64,000 nt of DNA from contig JAKUNG010000010.1 in assembly GCA_022452285.1 (NCBI GenBank), forward strand, positions 62,001 through 126,000, given 5' to 3'. The notes under the pieces are model-generated. The model was not told where the DNA came from. It made no database searches and saw nothing but the letters and a program-made list of their open reading frames with translations. Shown in pieces: positions 19,527 to 30,263 of this stretch. The stretch is from Terriglobia bacterium. GTDB lineage: Bacteria > Acidobacteriota > Terriglobia > Versatilivoradales > Versatilivoraceae. The position numbers and the translations under genes are program-made. The first letter of the stretch is position 1. Each line of letters opens with the position of its first letter.

Positions 19527-21060
19527 ATCTAAATCTGAACAACATCTAGTTGCTCAACGTCACAATAAGCTAGAGCAGATCAGAACTTTAGGTTATGCGG
19601 TTTACCCTAATGCCTATAGGGCAACTCACTTTTTAGGGCAAATCCTGTTTCAACATCAAGATACTGCTAAATCAGAGTTAGAAGCTGAACGGATAAATGT
19701 AAAAGTGAGAGGTCGAATAGTTGCAATGAGAGGTCAGGGCAAGGCAGGTTTTATTAATTTGTCAGACGGTGATCATCGCTTACAAATTTATCTGCGTAAA
19801 GATGCTCTAGGTGAGAAGCAATTCCAGCTTTATCGACTATTAGATCTTGGAGATTTTGTAGGTGTGGAAGGGTATCTTTTTAGGACAAGAACTGAAGAGT
19901 TGACTGTTCATGCTGAAAATATTGTATTTCTGGCTAAATCGTTGCTTCCACTTCCAGAGAAGTGGCATGGGCTGTCAGATGTTGAAATTCGTTATCGCCA
20001 GCGCTACTTGGATTTGATAAGTAACAAAAAAGTGCGAACGGTATTTCAGACACGTAGCAAAATAATTAAGGGGATTCGGAATTTTCTAGATGAAATGAAT
20101 TATATTGAAGTTGAAACTCCAATGATGCAAGCAGTTGCTGGAGGGGCTTCGGCTCGTCCCTTTAAGACTTTTCATAACGCTCTTAATCTTCCATTATTTT
20201 TGAGGATTGCTCCAGAATTATACCTGAAGCGTTTAATTGTAGGACAGTTGGAACGTGTTTATGAAATCAATCGAAACTTTCGTAACGAAGGGATTTCTAC
20301 TCGACATAATCCCGAATTTACTATGGTGGAATTCTATCAGTCATATAGTGACTATTTTGAGCTGATGGATTTAACAGAGAATTTAATGAAACGGCTAGCC
20401 CTAGAGATCTTTGGCAGTTTAGAATTTGAGTATAATGGAGATCAAATCTCTTTTGATGTTTGGTCTCGTTATTCACTGAAGGATGCTATTCAAAAATTCT
20501 GGCCTACAAGTGAGTTATTTTCACTCAAATCACATGATTTGGAAGATACTGGTCGATTAAATTATGTTTGTGAAAAATGGAACGAACATGCAATTTCAAA
20601 TGAACTGGATCAAATACCTTTTAAGCCTAGTGATTCTAAAGGAAAACTTCTTGCAGGATTATTTGATGTAGTTGTAGAAAAACACTTGATTCAGCCGACT
20701 ATTATTTATGACTATCCACTAGAACTTTCTCCTTTAAGTAAAACTAAGCCTAGCGATCCCATGGTAGCAGAGCGTTTTGAGCTTTTTATTGCTGGAATGG
20801 AAATTGCTAATGCTTATAGTGAACTTAATGATCCCCAAGAACAACGAAACCGTTTTGAAGCCCAGATGGTAGCAAGGTCGGAAGGTGATGAAGAAGCGCA
20901 TCAAATGGATGAAGATTATGTTCGTGCCCTTTGTTATGGAATGCCACCGACTGCTGGTGAGGGTATTGGTATTGACCGTTTAACAATGCTATTTACTAAT
21001 TCACTATCCATCAGAGATGTGATTCTCTTTCCTCTCTTGAAACCAGGAAAAAAGAGCTAA
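19519..21060 (+). CDS. lysS: Lysyl-tRNA synthetase (class II)
   Basis: 'RYRQRYLDLI', 'RIAPELYLKRLIVGQLERVYEINRNFRNEGISTRHNPEFTMVEFYQ', 'GMPPTAGEGIGIDRLTMLF'; starts inside the nusB 3' end. Confidence 0.97.
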   Translation: MSESKSEQHLVAQRHNKLEQIRTLGYAVYPNAYRATHFLGQILFQHQDTAKSELEAERINVKVRGRIVAMRGQGKAGFINLSDGDHRLQIYLRKDALGEKQFQLYRLLDLGDFVGVEGYLFRTRTEELTVHAENIVFLAKSLLPLPEKWHGLSDVEIRYRQRYLDLISNKKVRTVFQTRSKIIKGIRNFLDEMNYIEVETPMMQAVAGGASARPFKTFHNALNLPLFLRIAPELYLKRLIVGQLERVYEINRNFRNEGISTRHNPEFTMVEFYQSYSDYFELMDLTENLMKRLALEIFGSLEFEYNGDQISFDVWSRYSLKDAIQKFWPTSELFSLKSHDLEDTGRLNYVCEKWNEHAISNELDQIPFKPSDSKGKLLAGLFDVVVEKHLIQPTIIYDYPLELSPLSKTKPSDPMVAERFELFIAGMEIANAYSELNDPQEQRNRFEAQMVARSEGDEEAHQMDEDYVRALCYGMPPTAGEGIGIDRLTMLFTNSLSIRDVILFPLLKPGKKS

Positions 21061-21062
21061 AA

Positions 21063-22298
21063 ATGACGTTTGAGGGTTTTGTCGCTTTACGTTATCTTGT
21101 AGCAAAACGTAAACAGACGTTTATTTCAATCGTTACAATTATTGCGATTCTAGGAGTGGCATCAGGAGTTGCTGCTTTGATAGTAGCATTGGCTGTTAGT
21201 ACAGGATTTCGATCTGATTTACAGAAAAAATTGCTGGGTGGTACTGCACACATTAATGTTAAACCTGTTTTAGAAATTGAAGGTATTAAAAATCATTCTG
21301 TAGTTACCAAGAAAATTGTAAAAATTCCTGGTGTCCTGAATGCATCTCCTGCTTTGTATGGTACTGTTTTGTTAAGTGCGGGCCCTCGTCAAGATGGAGT
21401 CATGTTAAAAGGGATTTCTGTTGAAGTATCTGATGTCAAGCAACATTTTTTCAAAATTATTGAAGGTGATTTGAATGAGTTGAGATTTGATTCTGCTGAT
21501 GAAGATTTTAAAAAGATTGCTGTCGGTACAACTCTTTCAAAGCGATTAGGACTTTTTTTGGGAGATACAGTTAGTATTTTTGGCGATGAAACAGTCCTGT
21601 CACCCCTTGGTGAAGTTTCACTTAATAGGCGATTTAAAATTGCAGTGATTTTTGAGTCTGGGTTGTATGATTTTGATGACCATTGGGTTTTTACTTCTTT
21701 GAAATCAGCCCAGAAGGTTTTAGGTGTAGGTAGACACGTTTCTGTCATTGAATGTCATGTAGATAATGTTGATGAGGTGGAAAAAATTTCACTTGCGATT
21801 AAAACCTTATTAGGTAAAGGTTTTGAGACTATTGATTGGAAGGAACTTAATCGTCCCGTCTTTGAGGCTCTCCGACTAGAAAAATTAGTGATGATCATTA
21901 CAATAGGATTAATTATTTTTGTGGCAGCTCTTAACATTATTACCACGCTAACCATGATGGTTATGGAGAAGACTCGAGATATTGCAGTGTTGATGTCTAT
22001 GGGTGCAACCGAGTGGAATATTCGAAAGATCTTCATCTTTCAAGGTTTGATAATTGGGATTGTCGGATCCTTTTTTGGATTAATTTTAGGGTATAGTATT
22101 TGTTGGATCTGCGACAAATATCAGTTAATCCAACTACAGGCAGATGTCTATTCTATTTCACATGTTCCTTTTGAAATGTTAATTACAGATGGTTTATTAG
22201 TCATGGTAGTAGCTATTTTTGTTAGTTTTTTGGCAACTCTTTATCCTTCCAAAAGGGCATCTCGATTGGATCCAGTCGATGCTTTGCATTATGAATAG
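21063..22298 (+). CDS. lolE: Lipoprotein-releasing ABC transporter permease (LolC/LolE family)
   Basis: 'FVALRYLVAKRKQTFISIVTIIAILGVASGVAALIVALAVSTGF', 'MVMEKTRDIAVLMSMGAT'; followed by lolD. Confidence 0.9.
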   Translation: MTFEGFVALRYLVAKRKQTFISIVTIIAILGVASGVAALIVALAVSTGFRSDLQKKLLGGTAHINVKPVLEIEGIKNHSVVTKKIVKIPGVLNASPALYGTVLLSAGPRQDGVMLKGISVEVSDVKQHFFKIIEGDLNELRFDSADEDFKKIAVGTTLSKRLGLFLGDTVSIFGDETVLSPLGEVSLNRRFKIAVIFESGLYDFDDHWVFTSLKSAQKVLGVGRHVSVIECHVDNVDEVEKISLAIKTLLGKGFETIDWKELNRPVFEALRLEKLVMIITIGLIIFVAALNIITTLTMMVMEKTRDIAVLMSMGATEWNIRKIFIFQGLIIGIVGSFFGLILGYSICWICDKYQLIQLQADVYSISHVPFEMLITDGLLVMVVAIFVSFLATLYPSKRASRLDPVDALHYE

Positions 22299-22374
22299 CT
22301 TTATTAGGATTAGTGGTTTTCCATGAGATATCAAGAATCAAGCAAAACAAATATTTGAGTTTAATGGAAGATTT

Positions 22375-23088
22375 ATGGAATTAGGTAAGTGCATTATTGA
22401 CTCCCCCAACAACATTAGAATAAATAATCTTTATAAGGCTTATGATATGCCTAATGACCGTTTGGAAGTTCTAAAAGGTCTCGATCTAAAAGTTGAGCAG
22501 GGAGAAATGATTGCTATAATGGGTCAGTCAGGTGCCGGAAAAAGTACATTGTTGCACATAATTGGAGCTCTCGATCGCCCCACTAGTGGTTCTGTCCATT
22601 TTGGGGATCTGAATCTATTTAAGCTAGGCCGGGGGCCACTAGCTGATTATCGAAGATCATCAATTGGATTTATTTTTCAGTTTCATAATCTACTTCCTGA
22701 ATTTTCAGCATTAGAAAATGTCATGATGCCCAAAAGAATACAGGGGACCTATACTAATGATGATTTTGGTAAGGAACTTTTGGACCTAGTAGATCTAAAT
22801 GGAAGATTCAATCATTATCCGAGTGAATTATCTGGTGGTGAAAGGCAACGTGTAGCTATTGCTCGTGCTTTGGTAAATCAACCTCGAATTGTTCTTGCTG
22901 ATGAACCAACTGGAAACTTGGATGGTAGTACAGGTACAATGGTGTTTAACTTGATTGAGAAAATACAAGCCAAGAAAAAACATACTTTCATACTGGCAAC
23001 TCACAATGTTAAACTAGCTTCTAAATGTAATAGAGTTCTTAAATTAGAGAACGGTACCCTACAACGTATTCACGGAAACTATGTTTGA
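22375..23088 (+). CDS. lolD: Lipoprotein-releasing ABC transporter ATP-binding protein LolD
   Basis: Walker A 'GQSGAGKSTLLH', signature 'LSGGERQRVAIARAL', Walker B 'IVLADEPTGNLD'. Confidence 0.93.
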   Translation: MELGKCIIDSPNNIRINNLYKAYDMPNDRLEVLKGLDLKVEQGEMIAIMGQSGAGKSTLLHIIGALDRPTSGSVHFGDLNLFKLGRGPLADYRRSSIGFIFQFHNLLPEFSALENVMMPKRIQGTYTNDDFGKELLDLVDLNGRFNHYPSELSGGERQRVAIARALVNQPRIVLADEPTGNLDGSTGTMVFNLIEKIQAKKKHTFILATHNVKLASKCNRVLKLENGTLQRIHGNYV

Positions 23089-25519
23089 AAGATATACTGA
23101 AAAGGCTCGACGAGTAATCTTTTTTGCTCGTTATGAGGCCAGCCAATTTGGAAGTCCCTCGATAGAAACTGAGCATCTTTTGTTGGGTTTGATCCGAGAG
23201 GACAAAAGCTTAACAAATCGTTTCCTGCGGTTTAACTCCTCTATTGATTCTATTAAGAAAGATATTGAAGAGCGAACGGTAATCAGAGAAAAGGTGTCGA
23301 CTTCTATTGATCTACCTTTGAGCACTGAGTGTAAGCGAATCTTAACTTTTTCGGCAGATGAGGCTGAGCGACTTCATCATCGTCATATTGGCACGGAGCA
23401 CCTACTGCTGGGCATTTTGAGAGAGAAGAAGTGTTTAGCATCTGAGATCTTGTTCGAACGGGGTTTAGAACTAGATGCAATTCGAGATGAATTGAGTCAG
23501 GTCAAGATCGAGAAATCAACTGAAAATGCTAGTAAAGAGACCCCTCTTCTTGGAGAATTTAGTCGTGATCTGACTAGCCTGGCTAGCAAGGATAGCTTGG
23601 ATCCTCTAGTGGGACGAGACGGAGAAATTGAACGTTTGATTCATATTCTCTGTAGACGTACCAAAAATAATCCTGTGTTAATTGGAGAGCCTGGTGTAGG
23701 AAAGACAGCAATTGTTGAAGGACTAGCCCAACGAATAGTTAATAATAAGGTTCCGAGTTATTTGTCTGATAAACGAATCTTGGCATTAGATCTTTCCTTG
23801 ATAGTAGCTGGTACAAAATATCGGGGCCAATTTGAGGAACGCCTCAAGAATATTATTAAAGAATTAATCGAGAACCCGAATTTCCTAGTTTTTATTGATG
23901 AAATCCATACATTAGTGGGTGCTGGTTCTGCAGAAGGATCCTTAGATGCTGCTAATATTCTCAAACCAGCTCTTAGTCGTAGGGAAATTCAGTTTATTGG
24001 AGCAACAACACCTGGTGATTTTAGAAAGTCTATTGAGAAAGATCGAGCATTAGAAAGACGTTTTCAGTCAGTAAAAATACCCTCTCTTTCTGAAGAAGAA
24101 GCCATTTGTGTTCTTAATGGAGTTAAACAACGTTACGAAAAATTTCACATGGTTAGTTATGACTCCGCGGCAGTTGATACAGCTGTTTATCAATCTAGTC
24201 GGTATATTTCGGATCGCTTTTTACCCGACAAAGCTATTGATTTAATCGATGAGGCCGGGGCCTTGGTTAAGTTAAAGCACGATAGTCACATTCAGGAAAT
24301 GAATGAGATTCAAACCAAGATTAAAGCTTTGGAGGCTCAGCAACAAACAGCCATTTCTGGCGAAGAATTCGAAAAAGTAGAGCATCTTAAAAAAGAAGAG
24401 CAACTTGCTACGAATCACTTGAGGTCCATCAAAGGAAAATTTAACTTGGACGAATCAAGTCGCGGCATCGTAACAAAAGAAGATGTGGAAAATGTAGTTG
24501 CAAAATGGACTGGAGTTCCAGTAATGGCCATTAAAGAAGAGGAAATGGCTAAACTCATGAGAATTGAGAAAGAGATTCACCATCGGGTTATTAGTCAAGA
24601 TAAAGCAATTGGTGCATTAGCTAGGGCAATTAGGCGTTCTAGAGCAGGTCTCAAAAACCCTAATCGACCGGTAGGATCATTTCTTTTTCTAGGCCCTACT
24701 GGTGTAGGAAAAACAGAAGTTGCGAGGTCCCTTGCTCATTTTTTATTTGGTACTGAAAAGGCATTGATTCGATTTGATATGTCAGAATATATGGAAAAAC
24801 ATTCAGTATCTAAATTTATAGGTTCCCCCCCTGGTTATATTGGATATGAGGAAGGTGGTCAACTAACAGAACGCATTAAGCGTTCACCATATTCGATTAT
24901 TTTGTTAGATGAGATTGAAAAATCTCATCATGATGTTTTTAACATTTTGCTCCAAGTTTTTGAGGATGGACAACTAACTGATGGACTTGGTACGACTGTC
25001 GATTGTAAAAATACTATTATTATTATGACTTCCAATTTAGGCGCCCGGGTTTTAGAGAAGAAACATCAAATGGGATTTCATAGTTCTAATGAAGAAGCTA
25101 ACTCTGAAAAAATGGAGGAAATGGTGCTTTCAGAAGTTAAGAGAGCGTTTAACCCCGAATTTATCAATCGTTTGGATGAAATTATAGTATTTAATTCCTT
25201 GACAGACAGTGATTTGGAGAAGATTATTGAATTTCTGGTCGACCAAATTAATGAAACTATGGTGACCAAAAATGTACATATCTCTCTTACTTCTGAGGCT
25301 AAACGTTGGATTCTTGAGAAGACTTGTCATGATAGGTCATATGGAGCTAGACCACTTAGGCGTGCATTGCAACGATATGTTGAGGATCCCCTTGCCGATG
25401 CACTTATCCGGGGTGAAATAGAAGCTGGGTCAGAGATCGAAATTTATGAGGTAGATAAAGGTCTTTATTATAGGAACTTAAATCAAACAGCCATTGAGAC
25501 CTCTCTTTTATACAAATAA
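23081..25519 (+). CDS. clpC: ATP-dependent Clp protease ATP-binding subunit ClpC
   Basis: Clp_N repeats, '[15 protein letters not shown]', '[15 protein letters not shown]', '[16 protein letters not shown]'; two AAA+ modules with a coiled-coil middle segment. Confidence 0.95.
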   Translation: MFERYTEKARRVIFFARYEASQFGSPSIETEHLLLGLIREDKSLTNRFLRFNSSIDSIKKDIEERTVIREKVSTSIDLPLSTECKRILTFSADEAERLHHRHIGTEHLLLGILREKKCLASEILFERGLELDAIRDELSQVKIEKSTENASKETPLLGEFSRDLTSLASKDSLDPLVGRDGEIERLIHILCRRTKNNPVLIGEPGVGKTAIVEGLAQRIVNNKVPSYLSDKRILALDLSLIVAGTKYRGQFEERLKNIIKELIENPNFLVFIDEIHTLVGAGSAEGSLDAANILKPALSRREIQFIGATTPGDFRKSIEKDRALERRFQSVKIPSLSEEEAICVLNGVKQRYEKFHMVSYDSAAVDTAVYQSSRYISDRFLPDKAIDLIDEAGALVKLKHDSHIQEMNEIQTKIKALEAQQQTAISGEEFEKVEHLKKEEQLATNHLRSIKGKFNLDESSRGIVTKEDVENVVAKWTGVPVMAIKEEEMAKLMRIEKEIHHRVISQDKAIGALARAIRRSRAGLKNPNRPVGSFLFLGPTGVGKTEVARSLAHFLFGTEKALIRFDMSEYMEKHSVSKFIGSPPGYIGYEEGGQLTERIKRSPYSIILLDEIEKSHHDVFNILLQVFEDGQLTDGLGTTVDCKNTIIIMTSNLGARVLEKKHQMGFHSSNEEANSEKMEEMVLSEVKRAFNPEFINRLDEIIVFNSLTDSDLEKIIEFLVDQINETMVTKNVHISLTSEAKRWILEKTCHDRSYGARPLRRALQRYVEDPLADALIRGEIEAGSEIEIYEVDKGLYYRNLNQTAIETSLLYK

Positions 25520-25685
25520 TTTCCCAATAACTGCATCAAATACTTATGGGTTTAATTCAGAGATGTGCTTTTTATTCAATGAGACCTCTCTTTTATACAA
25601 ATAATTTCCCAATAACTGCATCAAATACTTATGGGTTTAATTCAGATACTTATGGGTTTAATTCAGAGATGTGCTTTTTATCCAA
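25495..25685 (+). repeat. 85-bp tandem duplication of the clpC/bamA junction, second copy with an internal 21-bp tandem duplication
   Basis: TGAGACCTCTCTTTTATACAAATAATTTCCC... begins at 25495 and again at 25580 (offset 85); 'ATACTTATGGGTTTAATTCAG' is doubled inside the second copy, shifting the following AGATGTGCTTTTTAT by 106 (85+21). Confidence 0.95.
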
Positions 25686-28399
25686 GCCATGTTGCGGGGG
25701 AAGCCGTGGGTAAGAGACTCCTTTTTGTATTTGGAATCTTTTTTCTTATTGCGGTAAGTGGATACGAACGTCTACTTGGTCAAGATAATCAGTTTATAGA
25801 AAATATTGAGGTTAGGGGTACTAGAAGGGTGCCCCAGGAGACCGTAAAGTTCCATATGTTATCTAGACCTAATGAATTATTAAATCCAAAGTTGCTGAGA
25901 CGGGATTTCAGAACAATATGGGAAACAGGATACTTCGATGATGTGAGAGTTGAACTAGAAGATGGAGATAAGGGAAAAATTGTAATCTTCTATGTAAAAG
26001 AACGTCCTCTGATTCGGAGTATTGAGTATGAAGGGCTAAAGTCTGCTACTCAGAGTGAAGTTCTTGAAAAATATAAGGAAGAGAAGGTTGGTATAGGTAT
26101 TGAAACTCCTTTTGAACCTACTGCAATTCAACGAGCGATCGTTGCTTTGAATGACCTTTTGGCAGAAAAGGGCCGCCAATATGCAGAAATTAGTTATCGG
26201 TCAGAAAATGTTCCACCTAATGCTAGAGTTCTCATTTTTCAAATTGATGAAGGACCCAAGGTTAAAGTGAAGAAAATCAATTTTCATGGAAATACTCTTT
26301 TTTCTGATAGAGAGTTGCGTAAGTCAATGAAGTTCATTAAACAGGCAGGGTTAATTGCGTTCTTTACAGGTAAAACTAAATTTGACAAGCGAAGACTAGA
26401 AGGCTCTTTAGAGTTAGGGGTCCGAAAAAAATATGAGGAGAAGGGTTATATGAAACTTCTCATTAAGGAGCCGAAGATCGAGGTCAAAGACGTTAAGGGA
26501 ATCTCATTATTCCCAATTCCTTTTAGACGGACGAAAGGTAAAGGTGTTTATATCGATATTGAAGTAGAGGAGAATGACCAGTATCGTGTTGGCACTATTC
26601 AATTTACTGGAAATGACCTATTTGAAAAAGAAGTCTTGTTGCGTGTTTTTGGTATGCGGGAAGGTGATGTTTTTAATTCAGACTTGATTCGAAAGGGTTT
26701 TGAAAATCTCAAGAAAATTTACGGTTCAAGAGGATTTATTAACTGGACACCTATTCCTCGGCAAGAACGTGATGAGGTCAATAATGTGGTTAATATTGTT
26801 TTTGACTTTGAAGAGGGCAAACAGTTTTATCTAAGAAGATTAGATTTTGTAGGTAACACAACTACTCGAGATAAAGTGCTGCGTCGTGAGGTTTTGGTTC
26901 ATGAAGGTGAGCCCTTCAGCACAACCTTATGGGATTACAGTATCCTTAGGTTAAACCAATTAGGCTACTTTGACAGACTCAAAGCAGAAGAAGATTCAGA
27001 AATTAAACCAGACCCAGCAGCTGGAGATGAAAAAACTGGTGAAGTTGATGTCGTTTTGAAAGTTAAAGAAAAGGGTAAGAATTCAGTCTCATTTTCTGGA
27101 GGAACTAGTGGTTTTGGCGGTAATTTTATTGGAATGGGATATTCCACCAATAATTTTATGGGTTATGGTGAGTCCATCGATCTTCAGCTACAAGGTGGTA
27201 CTCGGATGTCTAATTATAATCTTACTTTTACCGAGCCCTATATTAAAAATCGCCCGTTAACTACTGGTTTTAGTATTTTTCATAGGCGTTTCAGTTTTCA
27301 TGAAGCAGATACCCTTGGATTTTTGTCTGGAATGGTCCCTTTGGGTTCAGAGCTTTTCAAACAGAAAAGTACCGGTTTTACTGTTTTTACTAGTTATCCA
27401 ATAAAACAATTCACCTATTTTGGAATGAGTTATGGTCGAGATAAATCCTCGACCGGGTTTACTTCCGATCAGAACAAGTCCTTCTTTAATGCTTTTCAGC
27501 CACCTGATCAATTTTCTGGGCGTTCTTATTTTGATAACCTTATCCGAAGCTCTATAACGCCTTCTATTACCTACAATACGGTTAATAATCCTTTTTCCCC
27601 AACCAAAGGAAAGTATTTGTCTGTTCATATGCAATTAACTGGAGGACCACTTGGTGGTGGAGCTAACGTATTCCGACCAACAATAGAAGCTAAGTGGTTC
27701 AAACCGGTGAATAAGGGAAGACAGACTCTAGGAATGAGAGCCCTTTATTCTATCGTTACTGGATTTGGCGGTTTACAACCACCAGTTTTTGAAAGAAATT
27801 TCATTGGTGGTGAAGATAGTCTTCGTGGTTTTGACATTCGACTAATTAGTCCTTTGGCTATTACTACATTTAAAAGTACAAAACCAGTGGAAATTCGCAA
27901 TCCTGATGGTTCTCCAAGGATTGATCCAATTTCTGGAGATTCCTTAGTTAGATTAGAAGATCGCTACACAAGTTCATTTCAATTTCTGGGTGGTGACACT
28001 CAATTCATTTACAATTTAGAGTATCGTATTCCCATTATGGGTCCAGTAACCCTAGCACCTTTTTTTGATATTGGAAGATCTTGGGTGACAAGAGATTCAG
28101 CACTAGTCGTTGCTGACAATAGCCAAGCTAATTTACAAGTTCTAAAAAATGGAGTTTTTCGGCCAATTGCGGCAGGGGATAACATCCAGATTATTCCAGG
28201 CACTGACAAGTGGAGAGCCAGTACGGGTGTCGAACTGCAATTTATTATGCCAGTAGTTAATGCTCCATTTAGAGTCATTGTCGGATATAATCCTCTTAGA
28301 TTTAATGAATTCGTTCCTAACCCTTCTGGAGGATTACCAATTCCTATTATGTTTGAAAGGCGCAAAGATGTTAAATTTACTGTTGGTAGAACCTTCTGA
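25631..28399 (+). CDS. bamA: Outer membrane protein assembly factor BamA
   Basis: 922 aa; POTRA repeats ('IENIEVRGTRRVPQETV', 'VKKINFHGNTLFSDREL', 'VGTIQFTGNDLFEKEVLLRVFGMREGDVFN', 'YLRRLDFVGNTTTRDKVLRREVLVHEGEPF'), C-terminal barrel with 'FIGGEDSLRGF'. N-terminus uncertain because of the duplication. Confidence 0.95.
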   Translation: MGLIQILMGLIQRCAFYPSHVAGEAVGKRLLFVFGIFFLIAVSGYERLLGQDNQFIENIEVRGTRRVPQETVKFHMLSRPNELLNPKLLRRDFRTIWETGYFDDVRVELEDGDKGKIVIFYVKERPLIRSIEYEGLKSATQSEVLEKYKEEKVGIGIETPFEPTAIQRAIVALNDLLAEKGRQYAEISYRSENVPPNARVLIFQIDEGPKVKVKKINFHGNTLFSDRELRKSMKFIKQAGLIAFFTGKTKFDKRRLEGSLELGVRKKYEEKGYMKLLIKEPKIEVKDVKGISLFPIPFRRTKGKGVYIDIEVEENDQYRVGTIQFTGNDLFEKEVLLRVFGMREGDVFNSDLIRKGFENLKKIYGSRGFINWTPIPRQERDEVNNVVNIVFDFEEGKQFYLRRLDFVGNTTTRDKVLRREVLVHEGEPFSTTLWDYSILRLNQLGYFDRLKAEEDSEIKPDPAAGDEKTGEVDVVLKVKEKGKNSVSFSGGTSGFGGNFIGMGYSTNNFMGYGESIDLQLQGGTRMSNYNLTFTEPYIKNRPLTTGFSIFHRRFSFHEADTLGFLSGMVPLGSELFKQKSTGFTVFTSYPIKQFTYFGMSYGRDKSSTGFTSDQNKSFFNAFQPPDQFSGRSYFDNLIRSSITPSITYNTVNNPFSPTKGKYLSVHMQLTGGPLGGGANVFRPTIEAKWFKPVNKGRQTLGMRALYSIVTGFGGLQPPVFERNFIGGEDSLRGFDIRLISPLAITTFKSTKPVEIRNPDGSPRIDPISGDSLVRLEDRYTSSFQFLGGDTQFIYNLEYRIPIMGPVTLAPFFDIGRSWVTRDSALVVADNSQANLQVLKNGVFRPIAAGDNIQIIPGTDKWRASTGVELQFIMPVVNAPFRVIVGYNPLRFNEFVPNPSGGLPIPIMFERRKDVKFTVGRTF

Positions 28400-28438
28400 G
28401 TTGAAACTTTCCGATTTTTGTGGGATATGGGACTAAAG

Positions 28439-30136
28439 ATGAAATCTTTCTTTTCTTTAATAATTGTACTTATTTTTTGTGGAAGCACCCTTGTTACGGG
28501 ACAGGAGCTTTTACTGTCTGAAGGTACCTTCCCTATTTATACAGTCGTAAGGCAGGACAGTAACGAAGCGTTAGTAGTTAGCCGCAGCGACAATTCCTTA
28601 TATATTTATGATTTAACGCCGGCTGTTCCAATCTATACTAAAGTTGCACTGGACAAGGACGCCAATGGGATACCGCTGAAGGATTCTGATGGTAACAACG
28701 TCTTAGTGAATGCACCTCTTTCGCTAGCAGTAAACGAAGTAACTAAAAAAGCAGTAGTCGTAAACTTTGGTAGCGACAATGTTTCGATAGTCAATCTGGA
28801 AGCTAAAGCTACTGAAGCAGTAGTACCAGTAGGTACAGCTGGATCTGGTCCCAGAAGTATAGCTATTGATACTAGAAATAATATTGCCATCATTACCCAT
28901 GTGAACGGGAATGTTGTTACCTTGTTGGACCTTAACACCAATACTCCTGTATTACCTACCCCTATAGAGGTTGGCTCTAACCCCATCAGTGTGGTTTTTG
29001 ATGAACAAAATGAAGTTGCAATAGTAGTGAATTATGGAGACTCCAATGTGTCCATTGTAAAATGGGATCTTTCTCTAAAGCGTGGGTGGGTGGTTAATAG
29101 CTTCTTCATTGGTAGTTCTCCTAGTGAGATTGTGTTAGATCCTATTCTGGACTTAGCTGTAATTTGTATGACCGGGACCAAAGCTCTTGGACTCTTAGAT
29201 ACTTCCAAAAGGCCCATTAAATTTAAAGGTTTAGTTCCAGTTAAAGATAATCCGACTTCTATTGGTTTGAACACAAAAACGAATATGGTGGCTGTGCTCC
29301 TTCGTCAATCTCGAAGTATTTCTTTAGTTGATTTAAAGGTGCCTGGCAAACTTACGACTCAACCGCAGTTTATTGGAAATAACCCTCAGCATGTTGCAGT
29401 TAATAATGGTAATAATACCATCTTGGTAGCTAATCCTATTGATAACATGTTACAAATTGCTACCATGGGATTTCTTAATTATTTTCCTCTAGTTATAGAT
29501 ACAGGAGAGTATCGTACAAATCTTGGAATCCGAAATTTAGGGGATACTGAGAGTACAGTTGCAGTGAGTTGGGCAAATAAAGATGGTGTAATTAGTGATG
29601 AACAAACGGTTGCATTAGGTCCAAGAGGATTTAATCAAGTAAACAATGTTTTACAATTTTTAAAAAATATGGCTGTAGCCACTAATATTTCTGGAACACT
29701 ACGTCTTTCTTCGAATAAACCTTTCCATAGTTTTGTATCAGTAATTGATAACAATACAAACGATCCTTCTTTACAGGTAGGAATGTTACAAGGTTCTTCT
29801 AGATTGCTCCTTAGTTCTTCTACTAATATAAGTCCTTTTGGTACTAGGCTGGTAATTATGAACTTAGGTAACATAGGTGCAGCGGCAAGGGTTCGTGCAC
29901 GTGATAAAGAAACAGGAGAAGTAGTTGGGTCGGTAGGTACTATACCAATTGAACCCAACGGTTTTTATGAAACCAATGATATTATAAGTGACTTGGGTTT
30001 AGGAAATGACTATGGATCCCTTGAGATTGATTCAGCAACAGGTCAACCTATAATTGCTGCTGCTTTGATTACTAGTAATTCAGGTACAGGAGGTTTTCTT
30101 GTAGCAGTTCCTGTTGACCTTCCAGTTATTGATTAA
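28439..30136 (+). CDS. Secreted YVTN-like beta-propeller protein
   Basis: Signal-like 'MKSFFSLIIVLIFCGSTLVTGQ'; repeated blades ('KKAVVVNFGSDNVSIVNLEA', 'NEVAIVVNYGDSNVSIVKWD'). The ORF track opens at a TTG (28418). Confidence 0.75.
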   Translation: MKSFFSLIIVLIFCGSTLVTGQELLLSEGTFPIYTVVRQDSNEALVVSRSDNSLYIYDLTPAVPIYTKVALDKDANGIPLKDSDGNNVLVNAPLSLAVNEVTKKAVVVNFGSDNVSIVNLEAKATEAVVPVGTAGSGPRSIAIDTRNNIAIITHVNGNVVTLLDLNTNTPVLPTPIEVGSNPISVVFDEQNEVAIVVNYGDSNVSIVKWDLSLKRGWVVNSFFIGSSPSEIVLDPILDLAVICMTGTKALGLLDTSKRPIKFKGLVPVKDNPTSIGLNTKTNMVAVLLRQSRSISLVDLKVPGKLTTQPQFIGNNPQHVAVNNGNNTILVANPIDNMLQIATMGFLNYFPLVIDTGEYRTNLGIRNLGDTESTVAVSWANKDGVISDEQTVALGPRGFNQVNNVLQFLKNMAVATNISGTLRLSSNKPFHSFVSVIDNNTNDPSLQVGMLQGSSRLLLSSSTNISPFGTRLVIMNLGNIGAAARVRARDKETGEVVGSVGTIPIEPNGFYETNDIISDLGLGNDYGSLEIDSATGQPIIAAALITSNSGTGGFLVAVPVDLPVID

Positions 30137-30263
30137 AGTGATTTCAAGGTCTTACTTTGAGGTAGATCAAGACTAGTATTTTTAACAGATCTACCCAATA
30201 ACGGAAATTCTCTGTATAATCTGTATATTAAAAAAAGAATTATTTATAAGGAGTTTGTTTGCC

